Origin: Defluviibacillus sp043739385
GTDB taxonomy: Bacteria > Pseudomonadota > Gammaproteobacteria > Burkholderiales > Burkholderiaceae_C
DNA: 64,000 nucleotides
Assembly (NCBI GenBank): GCA_043739385.1
Contig: JAYUED010000155.1
Span: 26,108-90,107, forward strand
Direction: 5' to 3'
In this document: piece after piece, positions 1 through 8,619 of the stretch
How positions within the stretch are numbered: the stretch's first letter is position 1
Layout: the number at the start of each line of letters is the position of its first letter
Made by a program: the position numbers and the translations under genes
Notes under the pieces: model-generated
Seen by the model: only the letters and a program-made list of their open reading frames with translations
Databases searched by the model: none
What the model was told of the DNA's origin: nothing

Positions 1-1
1 G

Positions 2-1777
2 CCGTTTTACAAGTGGTTTGATGACGGTGAGCTGAATGCCAGTGCCAACTGTCTTGATCGCCACATGGGTACGCCCGTCGAGAATAAAACCGCAATTATT
101 TTTGAAGCAGATGACGGCGCTGTGACACGCGTTAGCTACAAAGAGCTGCTGGCCCGTGTCAGCCAGTTTGCGAATGCTTTGAAAGCACAAGGCGTCCAAA
201 AAGGCGACCGCGTGCTGATCTACATGCCTATGACGACCGAGGGCGTGATTGCGATGCAAGCCTGCGCGCGCATCGGCGCCATTCACAGCGTGGTGTTCGG
301 TGGTTTTTCTGCTAAAGCGTTGAACGAGCGCATCATTGATGCAGGTGCCGTTGCGGTCATTACCAGCAACTTCCAAATGCGCGGTGGTAAAGAATTGCCA
401 TTGAAAGCCATCGTGGACGAAGGTTTGGCGATGGGTGGTTGCGAGTCAATTAAAACAGTATTCGTCTACCAACGCACGGCCACGGCGTGCAGCATGGTTG
501 CGGGTCGTGACTTGACCTTCACAGACGCGCTAGCCGGTCAAAGCACCACCTGCGCACCTGTTTCCGTGGGCGCGGAGCATCCGTTGTTCATCTTGTTTAC
601 CAGCGGCTCCACTGGCAAGCCCAAAGGCGTGCAGCACAGCACAGGTGGCTATTTGCTTTGGGCAAAGATGACGATGGACTGGACGTTTGATTTGCAACCA
701 TCCGACGTCTTCTGGTGTACTGCCGATATCGGCTGGATCACCGGTCATACCTATGTCGCTTATGGCCCGTTGGCTGCAGGCGCGACACAAATTATCTTTG
801 AAGGTATCCCAACTTTCCCGAATGCAGGCCGTTTCTGGCAAATGATCGAGAAGCACAAGTGCACGATTTTTTACACAGCGCCTACAGCGATCCGTTCATT
901 GATTAAGGCGGCTGACGGTGATGCTGCAGTCCATCCCGCACGCTCAGACTTGAGCAGCTTGCGTCTCTTGGGCAGCGTGGGCGAGCCCATCAACCCCGAA
1001 GCTTGGATGTGGTACCACAAGCATGTGGGTGGTGAGCGATGCCCGATTGTTGACACCTTTTGGCAAACTGAATCTGGTGGCCACATGATCACGCCGCTGC
1101 CCGGAGCGACGCCGCTTGTGCCAGGCTCCTGCACACTGCCATTGCCCGGCATCATGGCTGCTATTGTTGACGAAGCGGGTCATGATGTACCAAATGGCTC
1201 TGGTGGCCTGCTGGTCGTCAAGCGTCCGTGGCCCAGCATGATCCGCACTATCTGGAATGATCCTGAGCGTTTCAAAAAGAGCTACTTTCCCGAAGAAATG
1301 GGCGGTAGCTACTACTTGGCCGGTGATGGCGCAGTGCGCAGCGCTGACCGAGGTTACTTCCGCATAACGGGCCGTATTGACGATGTGCTGAACGTTTCTG
1401 GCCACCGTATGGGCACGATGGAAATTGAATCAGCTTTGGTTGCCAAATCTGATCTTGTCGCCGAAGCCGCTGTGGTGGGGCGTCCCGACGATTTGACAGG
1501 TGAGGCGATTTGCGCCTTTGTGGTGCTCAAGCGCAGCCGTCCCACCGGTGAAGAAGCCAAGCAGATTGCCAACGAATTGCGCAACTGGGTGGCCAAAGAA
1601 ATTGGTCCCATTGCCAAGCCCAAAGACATCCGCTTTGGGGACAATTTGCCCAAAACCCGCAGCGGAAAAATCATGCGTCGCTTGCTGCGCAGCATTGCCA
1701 AGGGCGAGGCGATTACGCAAGACACCTCGACACTGGAAAATCCTGGTATTTTGGAGCAGCTGGCTGAAAAGCTCTGA
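2..1777 (+). CDS. acs: Acetyl-CoA synthetase (AMP-forming), 3' part
   Basis: Converts acetate, ATP and CoA to acetyl-CoA through an acetyl-adenylate; cytoplasmic. The frame is open to the left edge, where PFYKWFDDGELNASANCLDRH is the typical Acs N-terminal block, so about 65-70 residues of the usual ~655 lie outside the window. The adenylate-forming core motif FTSGSTGKPKG, the acetate-pocket region DTFWQTESGG and the C-terminal PKTRSGKIMRRLLR with the lysine that protein acetyltransferases modify in this family are all present. Propionyl-CoA synthetase is the main alternative, but the Trp in the FWQTESGG block and the SVVFGGFS block fit Acs. A strong terminator hairpin follows the stop codon. 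Confidence 0.95.
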   Translation, partial: PFYKWFDDGELNASANCLDRHMGTPVENKTAIIFEADDGAVTRVSYKELLARVSQFANALKAQGVQKGDRVLIYMPMTTEGVIAMQACARIGAIHSVVFGGFSAKALNERIIDAGAVAVITSNFQMRGGKELPLKAIVDEGLAMGGCESIKTVFVYQRTATACSMVAGRDLTFTDALAGQSTTCAPVSVGAEHPLFILFTSGSTGKPKGVQHSTGGYLLWAKMTMDWTFDLQPSDVFWCTADIGWITGHTYVAYGPLAAGATQIIFEGIPTFPNAGRFWQMIEKHKCTIFYTAPTAIRSLIKAADGDAAVHPARSDLSSLRLLGSVGEPINPEAWMWYHKHVGGERCPIVDTFWQTESGGHMITPLPGATPLVPGSCTLPLPGIMAAIVDEAGHDVPNGSGGLLVVKRPWPSMIRTIWNDPERFKKSYFPEEMGGSYYLAGDGAVRSADRGYFRITGRIDDVLNVSGHRMGTMEIESALVAKSDLVAEAAVVGRPDDLTGEAICAFVVLKRSRPTGEEAKQIANELRNWVAKEIGPIAKPKDIRFGDNLPKTRSGKIMRRLLRSIAKGEAITQDTSTLENPGILEQLAEKL

Positions 1778-1814
1778 CCTGTATATGTTTTGAGCCGCGC
1801 CATGCGGCCCCAAT

Positions 1815-1850
1815 AAAAAATCCTGCTGAATTCAATTCAGCAGGATTTTT
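1815..1850. terminator. Bidirectional rho-independent terminator
   Basis: A 15-bp perfect stem (AAAAATCCTGCTGAA pairing with TTCAGCAGGATTTTT) with a 5-nt loop, flanked by A-run and T-run. It sits between the convergent acs and cytochrome c genes and can serve both strands. Confidence 0.9.
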
Positions 1851-1891
1851 GCATGATGGCCGTATTTAACGACCGTGTTGACGGTCTCGAA

Positions 1892-2206
1892 TTATTTCAA
1901 GCTCAATACCCACGCGACGAGTGTCTTGGCTTCTTCAGCACTGACCTGTGAATTGGCTGGCATAGGTACAGGACCCCATACACCGCTGCCACCTTTGAGT
2001 ACTTTTTCGGTCAACTTGGCCGCAGCTGATTTGTCGTCCTTGTACTTGGCGGCCACGTCTTTGAACGCAGGACCCACCACCCTTGTATCGATTGCATGGC
2101 AGGCCATGCAATTTTTCTGGGTAGCTAAAGCTTGGTTTGCAAAAGCAGGGGTAGTGGCTGACGCCGCGGCGCAAAGGGTGAGCAAAGCAAACAGGGTACG
2201 CTTCAT
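1892..2206 (-). CDS. Small periplasmic class I cytochrome c (c-551/c-552 type)
   Basis: Single-heme electron carrier. The 104-residue product starts with a Sec signal peptide (MKRTLFALLTLCAAASATTPAFA) and the mature part of about 81 residues has one CMACH heme site near its start, the VGPAFKDVAAKY block and a distal Met in the GPVPMPAN loop, as in cytochrome c-551 of denitrifying and aerobic respiratory chains. It is transcribed alone, convergent with acs and divergent from the small Trp-rich gene. Its redox partner cannot be told from the context. Confidence 0.93.
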   Translation of the reverse strand: MKRTLFALLTLCAAASATTPAFANQALATQKNCMACHAIDTRVVGPAFKDVAAKYKDDKSAAAKLTEKVLKGGSGVWGPVPMPANSQVSAEEAKTLVAWVLSLK

Positions 2207-2370
2207 AAGTTCCTTGTGGGGTGTGGAGTACAGTTGTCTGTACTACTGGAGTTCAACGCGATTGTAGGGAGTGCGGTTGACGCTCTGCTGACGCGATCAA
2301 CTTCAGTAACCCAGCTTCCAAGCAAAACACTGCTGCGCTGCGCCCCCACAACGAACAGTTGGAGTTAAAT

Positions 2371-2610
2371 ATGTACCTCTTAGGCCTTGGCATCGTGCTT
2401 TTGGTACTGAAATACCTTGGTATCAGCACTGTCGCCACTTGGGAATGGTGGCAGGTGCTGATTCCTTTTGGCCTAGCCGTGCTGTGGTGGAGCTGGGCCG
2501 ACTGGTCAGGTTACACCCAACGCAAAGCCATGAGTCACATGGCGAAGGTGAAGCAGAACCGTGTGGACAAGAAGCGCACGGCTTTAGGGCTTAAAAAGTC
2601 CCGTAAATGA
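2371..2610 (+). CDS. Small Trp-rich membrane protein (TIGR04438-like)
   Basis: A 79-residue protein with two hydrophobic segments (about residues 1-17 and 26-42), Trp clusters (TWEWWQVL, LWWSWADW) and a basic tail rich in Lys and Arg. This matches a short protein family widespread in Burkholderiales that has no known function; the family assignment is from memory of its composition and pattern. The ATG at 2371 has a GGAG six bases upstream; a TTG twelve bases earlier is possible but has no ribosome-binding site. Convergent with ilvD. Confidence 0.8.
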   Translation: MYLLGLGIVLLVLKYLGISTVATWEWWQVLIPFGLAVLWWSWADWSGYTQRKAMSHMAKVKQNRVDKKRTALGLKKSRK

Positions 2611-2640
2611 AGCCGCCGCCGTATCCTTCTTTAGCCTTCT

Positions 2641-4344
2641 TTAAACTTGATAATCATCTAGTACAGCACCCTTGCTTGCACTCGATGCATTGAATGCGAA
2701 CTTGGCCTGCACGCCACGGGTGTAGCGTGGCTTAGGTGCCGTCCACGCCGCGCGGCGTGTAGCGATTTCAGCCTCGGGCACGTTCAGTTCCAGTAACAAT
2801 TTACGCGCGTCGATGGTGATGCTGTCGCCTTCATGGATGAACGCAATCGTGCCGCCCGCAGCTGCTTCAGGGGCCACGTGGCCCACCACCATGCCCCAAG
2901 TGCCACCGGAGAAGCGGCCATCGGTAATCAAGCCGACGCTTTCGCCTAAACCGGCACCAATCAGCGCTCCAGTGGGCGCCAACATTTCAGGCATACCCGG
3001 GCCACCTTTGGGGCCGAGGTAGCGCAACACCATCACATCACCCGCAACAATCTTGCCAGCCAAAATTGCGGCTAAAGCCGTTTGCTCATCCTCAAACACC
3101 CGTGCTGGGCCAGTAATGACGGGGTTCTTCAGGCCCGTGATTTTGGCTACAGCGCCTTCGGGGCTGAGGTTGCCCTTCAGGATTGCCAAGTGACCTTGGG
3201 CGTACATCGGTTTGTCGATGGGGCGAATCACGTCCTGGTCAGCACGCGGCACTTCGGGCACATCAGCCAGCACTTCGGCGATGGTTTGACCGCTGATGGT
3301 GATGCAGTCACCGTGCAGCAGGCCAGCAGCCAGCAGCGTCTTCATCACTTGGGGGATGCCACCGGCTTGGTGTAAATCGACCGCGAGGTACTTGCCTGAG
3401 GGCTTCAGATCGCACAGTACGGGGGTTTTGACGCGAATGCGCTCGAAGTCGTCGATCGTCCATGCCACTTCGGCGGCGTGGGCGATTGCCAAAAAGTGCA
3501 GCACCGCGTTGGTCGAACCACCCGTTGCCATGATGACAGCTACAGCGTTTTCAATTGACTTTTTGGTGACGATGTCACGCGGTTTGATGTCGTGCTTCAC
3601 CGCGTTAATCAGCACCTTGGCCGATTCTTTGGCTGAGTTTAGTTTCTCGTCGTGCGGGTTCGCCATGGTGGACGAGTAGGGCAGGCTGATACCTAAAGCC
3701 TCGAACGCGCTGGACATGGTGTTGGCGGTGTACATGCCACCACAAGAGCCGGTGCCGGGGATGGCACGCTTCTCAATTTCCAACAGATCTTCGTCGCTCA
3801 GGTTGCCTGCGGCGTTTTGGCCCACAGCTTCAAATACGCTGACGATGTTCAAGTCTTGGCCCTTGTAGCGGCCCGGCAAAATGGTACCGCCGTAGACGTA
3901 GATGGCGGGCACATTGGCGCGCAACATTCCCATCAGTCCGCCAGGCATGTTTTTGTCGCAGCCACCGACCACCAGCACGCCGTCCATCCACTGGCCTTGC
4001 ACGCAGGTCTCGATGCAGTCAGAAATCACTTCGCGTGATACCAGCGAGTACTTCATGCCCTCGGTGCCCATAGCCATGCCGTCAGAGATGGTGGGCGTGC
4101 CGAATACCTGGGCGTTGCCGCCCGCTTCTTCAATCGCGGCAATCGCAGCATCAGCCAGCTTTTGCAGTCCGCTGTTGCATGGCGTGATGGTGCTGTGGCC
4201 GTTGGCTACACCAATCATTGGCTTGGTGAAGTCACCTGCCTCGTAACCCATGGCGTAGTACATGCTGCGGTTGGGCGCGCGGGATTTGCCTTGGGTGATG
4301 TTTTGGCTGCGGGGGTTCATCACGATGACTTTGGTTTCTGCCAT
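2641..4344 (-). CDS. ilvD: Dihydroxy-acid dehydratase
   Basis: Dehydrates 2,3-dihydroxy-isovalerate and 2,3-dihydroxy-3-methylvalerate to the keto acids that precede valine and isoleucine. The 567-residue product has the family signatures around the three cysteines expected to hold the Fe-S cluster: TPCNSG, GGCDKNMPGG and GSCGGMYTANTM. The three-Cys pattern fits the [2Fe-2S] type. Two starts are plausible: MAETKV (4344) and MNPRSQ nine codons in, where strong conservation begins. Divergent from a LysR regulator, the usual arrangement for a regulator of its neighbour. Confidence 0.97.
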   Translation of the reverse strand: MAETKVIVMNPRSQNITQGKSRAPNRSMYYAMGYEAGDFTKPMIGVANGHSTITPCNSGLQKLADAAIAAIEEAGGNAQVFGTPTISDGMAMGTEGMKYSLVSREVISDCIETCVQGQWMDGVLVVGGCDKNMPGGLMGMLRANVPAIYVYGGTILPGRYKGQDLNIVSVFEAVGQNAAGNLSDEDLLEIEKRAIPGTGSCGGMYTANTMSSAFEALGISLPYSSTMANPHDEKLNSAKESAKVLINAVKHDIKPRDIVTKKSIENAVAVIMATGGSTNAVLHFLAIAHAAEVAWTIDDFERIRVKTPVLCDLKPSGKYLAVDLHQAGGIPQVMKTLLAAGLLHGDCITISGQTIAEVLADVPEVPRADQDVIRPIDKPMYAQGHLAILKGNLSPEGAVAKITGLKNPVITGPARVFEDEQTALAAILAGKIVAGDVMVLRYLGPKGGPGMPEMLAPTGALIGAGLGESVGLITDGRFSGGTWGMVVGHVAPEAAAGGTIAFIHEGDSITIDARKLLLELNVPEAEIATRRAAWTAPKPRYTRGVQAKFAFNASSASKGAVLDDYQV

Positions 4345-4477
4345 GTCAGTTGCTCCAGTGGAAGTTGTCGTAGGGGTGTCTTGGGATATCTTGAAAAGGC
4401 TATCGCGGAGCAGAGTATGCGCGGAGTTGTTTTATCTTTCCAATATATTTGTGTGAATCTATTAATATGCAGGGCAT

Positions 4478-5467
4478 ATGAGTAAAGTACTTCCTATGCC
4501 CCCGATGTCTGAGCGCACTGTGGAGTTACGCGTCTGGCGTCAGTTCCTCGTGTTGGCCGAAGTGTTGCATTTTGGCCGTGCCGCGCAGCAGCTGAATATG
4601 ACTCAACCGCCGCTGACCCAAGCGATTGCTCAGCTGGAAGCCACCTTGGGTTTGCGCCTGTTCGAGCGCACCAAGCGAAGCGTGCAACTCAGTGCCGCCG
4701 GGGCTGCGCTGCTTCCTGAGGTGGGTGACCTGCTGGCCCGCGCTGGAGCGTTACCTGCCTACGCCCGCGCGGCTGCGGCGGGGGAGGTCGGGCGTTTGCG
4801 GTTGGCGTTTGTCTCCACGGTGGGTTACGAGTTGCTGCCGCAGTGGGTAAGGGCGTTCCGCGAGGAGTACCCCAAAGTGGAGTTGGATTTACTCGAAGCC
4901 ACTGGGGATGTGCAGTTGCCGTTGCTTGCCCGTGACGATATGGACGCAGGCTTCATGCTGCATTTCCCCGGCTTCGAGCCTGCCGGTCTGGCCCATCGCC
5001 GCATAGTGCAAGAGCCGCTGGTGCTGGCTTTGCCTGAGCAGCACCGGCTAGCCAATGCGGCTGTATTGCTCTTGTCGGACGTACTTCGCGAACCTGTGGT
5101 GATTTTTCCGCGCCGTATCGTGCCCTCGTTGTACGACGCCATCTTTGCGCTGTACCACGCAGCGGGCGCCGCCCCTGTAGTGGTGCAAGAGGCGATTCAA
5201 ATGCAAACCATCGTTAACTTGGTCTCCGCAGGTTTGGGTGTGGCTTGGGTGCCTGAAAGCGTGATGCAATTTCAACGGCCAGGGGTGGTGTACCGGAATG
5301 TGGTGGGTCAGCGAGGTATTGTTATGCCGGGGTGTGAGACTAGCTTGGTGTGGACGAACCAAAATAGCAGCCCGGCACTGGGGCGATTTTTGGCGTTTGT
5401 GGACAGGCGCTTATTGGACTCATCAGACGCACCAGACGCACCAGCGTTGCTGAGAAGCAAGGCATAA
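4478..5467 (+). CDS. LysR-family transcriptional regulator
   Basis: A 329-residue LysR protein. The N-terminal winged helix-turn-helix spans about residues 17-78 (FLVLAEVLHFGRAAQQLNMTQPPLTQAI...LFERTKRSVQLSAAG) and is followed by a type 2 periplasmic-binding-like effector domain. It is transcribed divergently from ilvD over a 133-bp AT-rich gap, so it probably controls ilvD, itself or both; the effector is not evident. Several in-frame Met codons near the start (residues 1, 7, 10) leave the start uncertain by a few residues. Confidence 0.9.
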   Translation: MSKVLPMPPMSERTVELRVWRQFLVLAEVLHFGRAAQQLNMTQPPLTQAIAQLEATLGLRLFERTKRSVQLSAAGAALLPEVGDLLARAGALPAYARAAAAGEVGRLRLAFVSTVGYELLPQWVRAFREEYPKVELDLLEATGDVQLPLLARDDMDAGFMLHFPGFEPAGLAHRRIVQEPLVLALPEQHRLANAAVLLLSDVLREPVVIFPRRIVPSLYDAIFALYHAAGAAPVVVQEAIQMQTIVNLVSAGLGVAWVPESVMQFQRPGVVYRNVVGQRGIVMPGCETSLVWTNQNSSPALGRFLAFVDRRLLDSSDAPDAPALLRSKA

Positions 5468-5472
5468 GTTCG

Positions 5473-5496
5473 TGAAGTTATGAAGTTATGAACTTA
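5473..5496 (+). repeat. Three tandem 8-mers between LysR and tapT genes
   Basis: TGAAGTTA, TGAAGTTA, TGAACTTA in direct succession just before the tapT start. A related triplet lies at 42893-42916. Confidence 0.6.
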
Positions 5497-5509
5497 TAAA
5501 TATATAACT

Positions 5510-6151
5510 ATGACCCACCGCCTAACCTGTATGACGTGTCTACGTCCACAAACGGCCTGCATCTGCCAATGGATCACGCCCACTGCGCACAGCGTCGAAG
5601 TCGTTGTTTTGCAGCATCCGTTGGAAGTGGACAACCCCAAAGGCAGTGCGCGGCTGCTTTGCCTAAGTTTGAAGCACAGCCATTTGGTGACCGGTGAAGT
5701 GTTTGACGAGAGCGTGTTGCATGCTCTACTGACCCAGCCGCTACCCGGCCAACCCAAGGGCAATCGCGCTAGATATGCCGTGTTGTTGTACCCAGACACC
5801 CCACAAGGCTCGCAGGCATTGACAGTCCAGCCGCCCCCGTTGTCCACCGAACTAATGAGCAACCCTGCGCAATTGCGCCTTATCGTGCTGGACGGCACGT
5901 GGCGCAAAAGTCGCAAGATGCTGTTTCTTAATCCACTGTTACAGCAGCTTCCCCGTCTGCCCTTGCGCGACATGCCCGTATCCCATTACCTGATTCGCAA
6001 AGCGCACCGCCCGGATCAGCTTTCCACGCTGGAAGCCACCTGTGCGGCGCTGGGGCAGTTAGAACAGAACACTGGAGATTTTGTGTCTTTGCTGGCAGCG
6101 TTTGATAGTTTTGTCGCACAGCAAATGGGCTACCGACCCCCACAAACCTGA
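5510..6151 (+). CDS. tapT: tRNA-uridine aminocarboxypropyltransferase (DTW domain)
   Basis: Members of this family (E. coli TapT/YfiP) transfer the 3-amino-3-carboxypropyl group of SAM to U47 of tRNA, giving acp3U. The 213-residue product has an N-terminal four-cysteine cluster (CMTCLRPQTACIC, zinc-finger-like), a VLQHPLE segment, the DTW-type motif as LDGTWRKSRKM, and the C-terminal YLIRKA..DQLSTLEA block. All are family hallmarks. It follows the LysR gene after 42 bp that carry three tandem 8-mers, and is convergent with the next gene, with only 3 bp between the stops. Confidence 0.88.
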   Translation: MTHRLTCMTCLRPQTACICQWITPTAHSVEVVVLQHPLEVDNPKGSARLLCLSLKHSHLVTGEVFDESVLHALLTQPLPGQPKGNRARYAVLLYPDTPQGSQALTVQPPPLSTELMSNPAQLRLIVLDGTWRKSRKMLFLNPLLQQLPRLPLRDMPVSHYLIRKAHRPDQLSTLEATCAALGQLEQNTGDFVSLLAAFDSFVAQQMGYRPPQT

Positions 6152-6154
6152 AGA

Positions 6155-6802
6155 TTAGATAAACCGGCTGGTCTGTCCAAGGATCAGTTTTGCCAGTTCA
6201 TCCAGCATCGGTGTGTCCAGAGATTTTGCCAATTTGGTAGTGTTGACGGCTTCAAACCCGCGCGCATTTGCAATGCGGCAGTCCATCTCGCCCTTGTCGT
6301 GATCAGCCGTCAGCGTCACTGTGCCACGGCTTTCGGTGGTGTACAAAAAACGAATTGCCAACAGGGTATTTTTCTCTGGGTCACGGGTTTCTTTGCGTTC
6401 ATGTTTGACATGGCCTAGCGACAAGCGAGACTCGACGCGTTGCAAATCAGGCGGAAAATTCACACTGACTGCACCCGATTCGGGCTGCCCGCTCAAGGGC
6501 AAGATGCGCCACCACAGGCCGATGTAATCGTAAACCTCTTGGTTGCGGACCATTTTTTTGCGGGCATCAACGCGAAAGCCACTTAGGCGCATCGCGGGCC
6601 AAGGTGTTTTGCCATCCAAACTCAATGCCGGGCCTGCAGGCGTGATGACATTGAGCTGCTTTGCCAAGTCGTCCAGGTAAAACCAGGTACGCTGGAAGGC
6701 CGCTTCCGTACATTCTGTGTTCTCCGCCACATTGTGTTGCTGCGCGTTTTGTGCCTGCTGTATCGCAGTGGCTTGAGATTTGAGTTGGTTTAAAAAGCTC
6801 AC
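6155..6802 (-). CDS. Conserved hypothetical cytoplasmic protein
   Basis: A 215-residue protein that I do not recognise. It has no signal peptide or membrane segment. The N-terminus (about residues 1-30) is Gln/Asn/Ala-rich and probably helical; the rest is a mixed, moderately charged domain with several Trp (WPAMRLSGFRVD, YIGLWWRILPLSG), and the tail reads LDELAKLILGQTSRFI. Codon use resembles the neighbours, and the ATG at 6802 gives an uninterrupted frame. It is divergent from lgt and convergent with the DTW-domain gene, so context gives no function. Confidence 0.75.
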   Translation of the reverse strand: MSFLNQLKSQATAIQQAQNAQQHNVAENTECTEAAFQRTWFYLDDLAKQLNVITPAGPALSLDGKTPWPAMRLSGFRVDARKKMVRNQEVYDYIGLWWRILPLSGQPESGAVSVNFPPDLQRVESRLSLGHVKHERKETRDPEKNTLLAIRFLYTTESRGTVTLTADHDKGEMDCRIANARGFEAVNTTKLAKSLDTPMLDELAKLILGQTSRFI

Positions 6803-6948
6803 ATTAAGAGGGCGCTTAAATGCGTGTTTGACGCGGTACGAGGTGAGACAAACGACTTGTTCATTGGTTTAATTTTAATGAACTACTGCAAGGTCAAGAA
6901 TAAGGTTAAGAGCAAAGTCATGCCGACTATTAGGCATTCAAACGATAA

Positions 6949-6970
6949 ACCACCTAATGTGGCAGGTGGT
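6949..6970. repeat. Short inverted repeat upstream of lgt
   Basis: ACCACCT and AGGTGGT, a perfect 7-bp inverted repeat with an 8-nt loop, ending 37 bp before the lgt start. It could be a leader hairpin or an operator; nothing further supports either. Confidence 0.4.
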
Positions 6971-7006
6971 GTACGCGGTGTTTTTGCACAAGGCACAATC
7001 CAGCCC

Positions 7007-7840
7007 ATGCTGACACATCCTCAATTCAATCCCGTAGCCTTGCAACTCGGCCCTCTGGCAATCCACTGGTATGGGCTGACTTACCTCGCTGCTTTTGGCT
7101 TCTTTGTTTGGCTGGGCACATTACGCCTGCATCACCAGCCATTTGCGCGCATCACTGGCGCTGGCGCTTGGCAACGTAAGGATGTGGAGGACATTTTGTT
7201 CCTTGGCGTACTCGGTGTTGTGCTGGGTGGGCGCATTGGTTACTGCCTGTTTTACAAGCCCGAGTTCTACTTTAGTCATCCGATGGAGATTTTTGCCGTA
7301 TGGCAGGGTGGTATGTCGTTCCATGGCGGGCTGCTGGGCGTAATCGTTTCGCAAATCTGGTTTGCCCATTCCCGTGCCAGACCGTTTTGGCAGGTGATGG
7401 ATTTCATTGCGCCTTGCGTGCCAACAGGACTTGCCTGTGGCCGGGTGGGGAACTTCATTAACGGCGAGTTGCCTGGGCGTTTTGCCGACCCATCACTGCC
7501 TTGGGCCATGGTGTTCCCCAACAGTGGCTCCATGCTGGCGCGCCACCCGTCACAGGTGTACCAGTTTTTAATGGAAGGGCTGTTGTTGTTTATATTGTTG
7601 TGGCTTTACGCCCGCCACGAACGCCTACAGGGACAAGTGGCAGCTGCCTTTTTATTCGGCTATGGCGTATTCCGTTTCATCGCTGAGTTCTTCCGTGAGC
7701 CGGATGCCTTTTTGGGCCTGCTTAGTTTGGGCATGAGCATGGGGCAGTGGCTTTGCGTGCCGATGATTCTGGGTGGCGCAGGGCTGTGGTGGTGGTTTGG
7801 GCAGCGCGCAGTTGGGCAGAGTCGAGTCTCTCAGGGTTAG
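7007..7840 (+). CDS. lgt: Prolipoprotein diacylglyceryl transferase
   Basis: Integral inner-membrane enzyme that moves diacylglycerol from phosphatidylglycerol onto the lipobox cysteine of prolipoproteins. The 277-residue product has the expected seven or so membrane segments, GGRIGY, the SFHGGLLG motif with the essential His, and the signature GRVGNFINGELPGR. The frame is open further upstream to 6824, but the Lgt family begins at MLTHPQFNPVALQLGPLAIHWYG, so the ATG at 7007 is used. A terminator follows the stop codon. Confidence 0.96.
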   Translation: MLTHPQFNPVALQLGPLAIHWYGLTYLAAFGFFVWLGTLRLHHQPFARITGAGAWQRKDVEDILFLGVLGVVLGGRIGYCLFYKPEFYFSHPMEIFAVWQGGMSFHGGLLGVIVSQIWFAHSRARPFWQVMDFIAPCVPTGLACGRVGNFINGELPGRFADPSLPWAMVFPNSGSMLARHPSQVYQFLMEGLLLFILLWLYARHERLQGQVAAAFLFGYGVFRFIAEFFREPDAFLGLLSLGMSMGQWLCVPMILGGAGLWWWFGQRAVGQSRVSQG

Positions 7841-7848
7841 TCAGGACT

Positions 7849-7880
7849 AAAAAATGCGCAGCAGATGTTGCGCATTTTTT
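7849..7880. terminator. Rho-independent terminator after lgt
   Basis: AAAAAATGCGCA and TGCGCATTTTTT form a perfect 12-bp stem around an 8-nt loop, immediately downstream of lgt. T-runs on both sides allow bidirectional use, though no gene converges here. Confidence 0.88.
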
Positions 7881-7890
7881 CAATATCGTC

Positions 7891-7908
7891 ATAATTATGG
7901 GTAATTAT
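7891..7908. promoter_or_regulatory. Candidate operator for the malonate-operon GntR regulator
   Basis: ATAATTA-TGGG-TAATTAT is a perfect 7-bp inverted repeat with a 4-bp spacer, 39 bp before the regulator ATG. FadR-subfamily regulators often bind short inverted repeats near their own gene. The assignment is by position only. Confidence 0.4.
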
Positions 7909-7947
7909 TAAGATAATTTACGGCACTCTTTGTCTTTGTACCCACTT

Positions 7948-8619
7948 ATGCGCTTAGTCCACAGCTCACTCCACCATGAAGTCGCCGCCACTTTACGTGA
8001 CCGCATCTTTGCCGGCGAGCTGGCTCCCGGTGCATTTCTCGACGAGTTGGCGTTGGTCGAAAATTTGAAAATTTCACGTACCCCGCTCCGTGAGGCGCTC
8101 AAAGTGCTGACAGCGGAGGGTATCGTTCGCCACGAGCCACGCCGGGGGTGCTTTGTGAACCAAGTCACTGAACAAGATCTGGACGACATCTTCCCGGTGC
8201 TGGCCTTGCTGGAAGGGCGCTGTGCGTATGAGGCTGCGCTTAGAGCCAACGATGTCGATGTGGCTGCCTTACAAACTTTGCATGATCGCTTGAATCATCT
8301 CGCAGCAGTGGGGCGTATCACTGAATATTACGAGGTGAATTTCGCCATCCACGAGGCCATCATCCTGCTCGCCAACAACCGCTGGTTAGCACAGAGCATT
8401 GCCGATTTGCGCAAAATCGTGAAGCTCGCCCGCTTGCAGCAGCTGCATGCGCCTGGTCGATTAGCACAGAGTTTGTCAGAGCATATGGCCGTATTTGCGG
8501 CAATCAAGGCTCGCGACGGCGATGGCGCCGAAGCCGCCATGCGCACCCATTTGACGCGGCAACGCGTGGCTTTGCGCGAGCTCGCGCGTAACTTGACCTC
8601 AAGGCTTGTATCTCTATGA
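7948..8619 (+). CDS. matR: GntR-family (FadR subfamily) regulator of the malonate operon
   Basis: A 223-residue regulator: N-terminal winged HTH (about residues 5-70, with ISRTPLREALKVLTAEGIV) and an all-helical FCD effector domain whose metal-binding residues (Asp and several His, e.g. NFAIHEAI and LSEHMAVF) are visible. It overlaps the next gene by ATGA, and matA and matB follow, so it is very likely the malonate-responsive repressor MatR. A TTG at 7930 would add six residues, but ATG 7948 begins the conserved part. Confidence 0.88.
   Translation: MRLVHSSLHHEVAATLRDRIFAGELAPGAFLDELALVENLKISRTPLREALKVLTAEGIVRHEPRRGCFVNQVTEQDLDDIFPVLALLEGRCAYEAALRANDVDVAALQTLHDRLNHLAAVGRITEYYEVNFAIHEAIILLANNRWLAQSIADLRKIVKLARLQQLHAPGRLAQSLSEHMAVFAAIKARDGDGAEAAMRTHLTRQRVALRELARNLTSRLVSL

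Noticed and set aside
3536..3570. Further copy of the AGCTA-type repeat inside ilvD
   Set aside because: The similarity (antisense TTGAAAACGCTGTAGC) falls in a conserved coding block of IlvD (SIENAVAVIM), so it is best explained by protein conservation.
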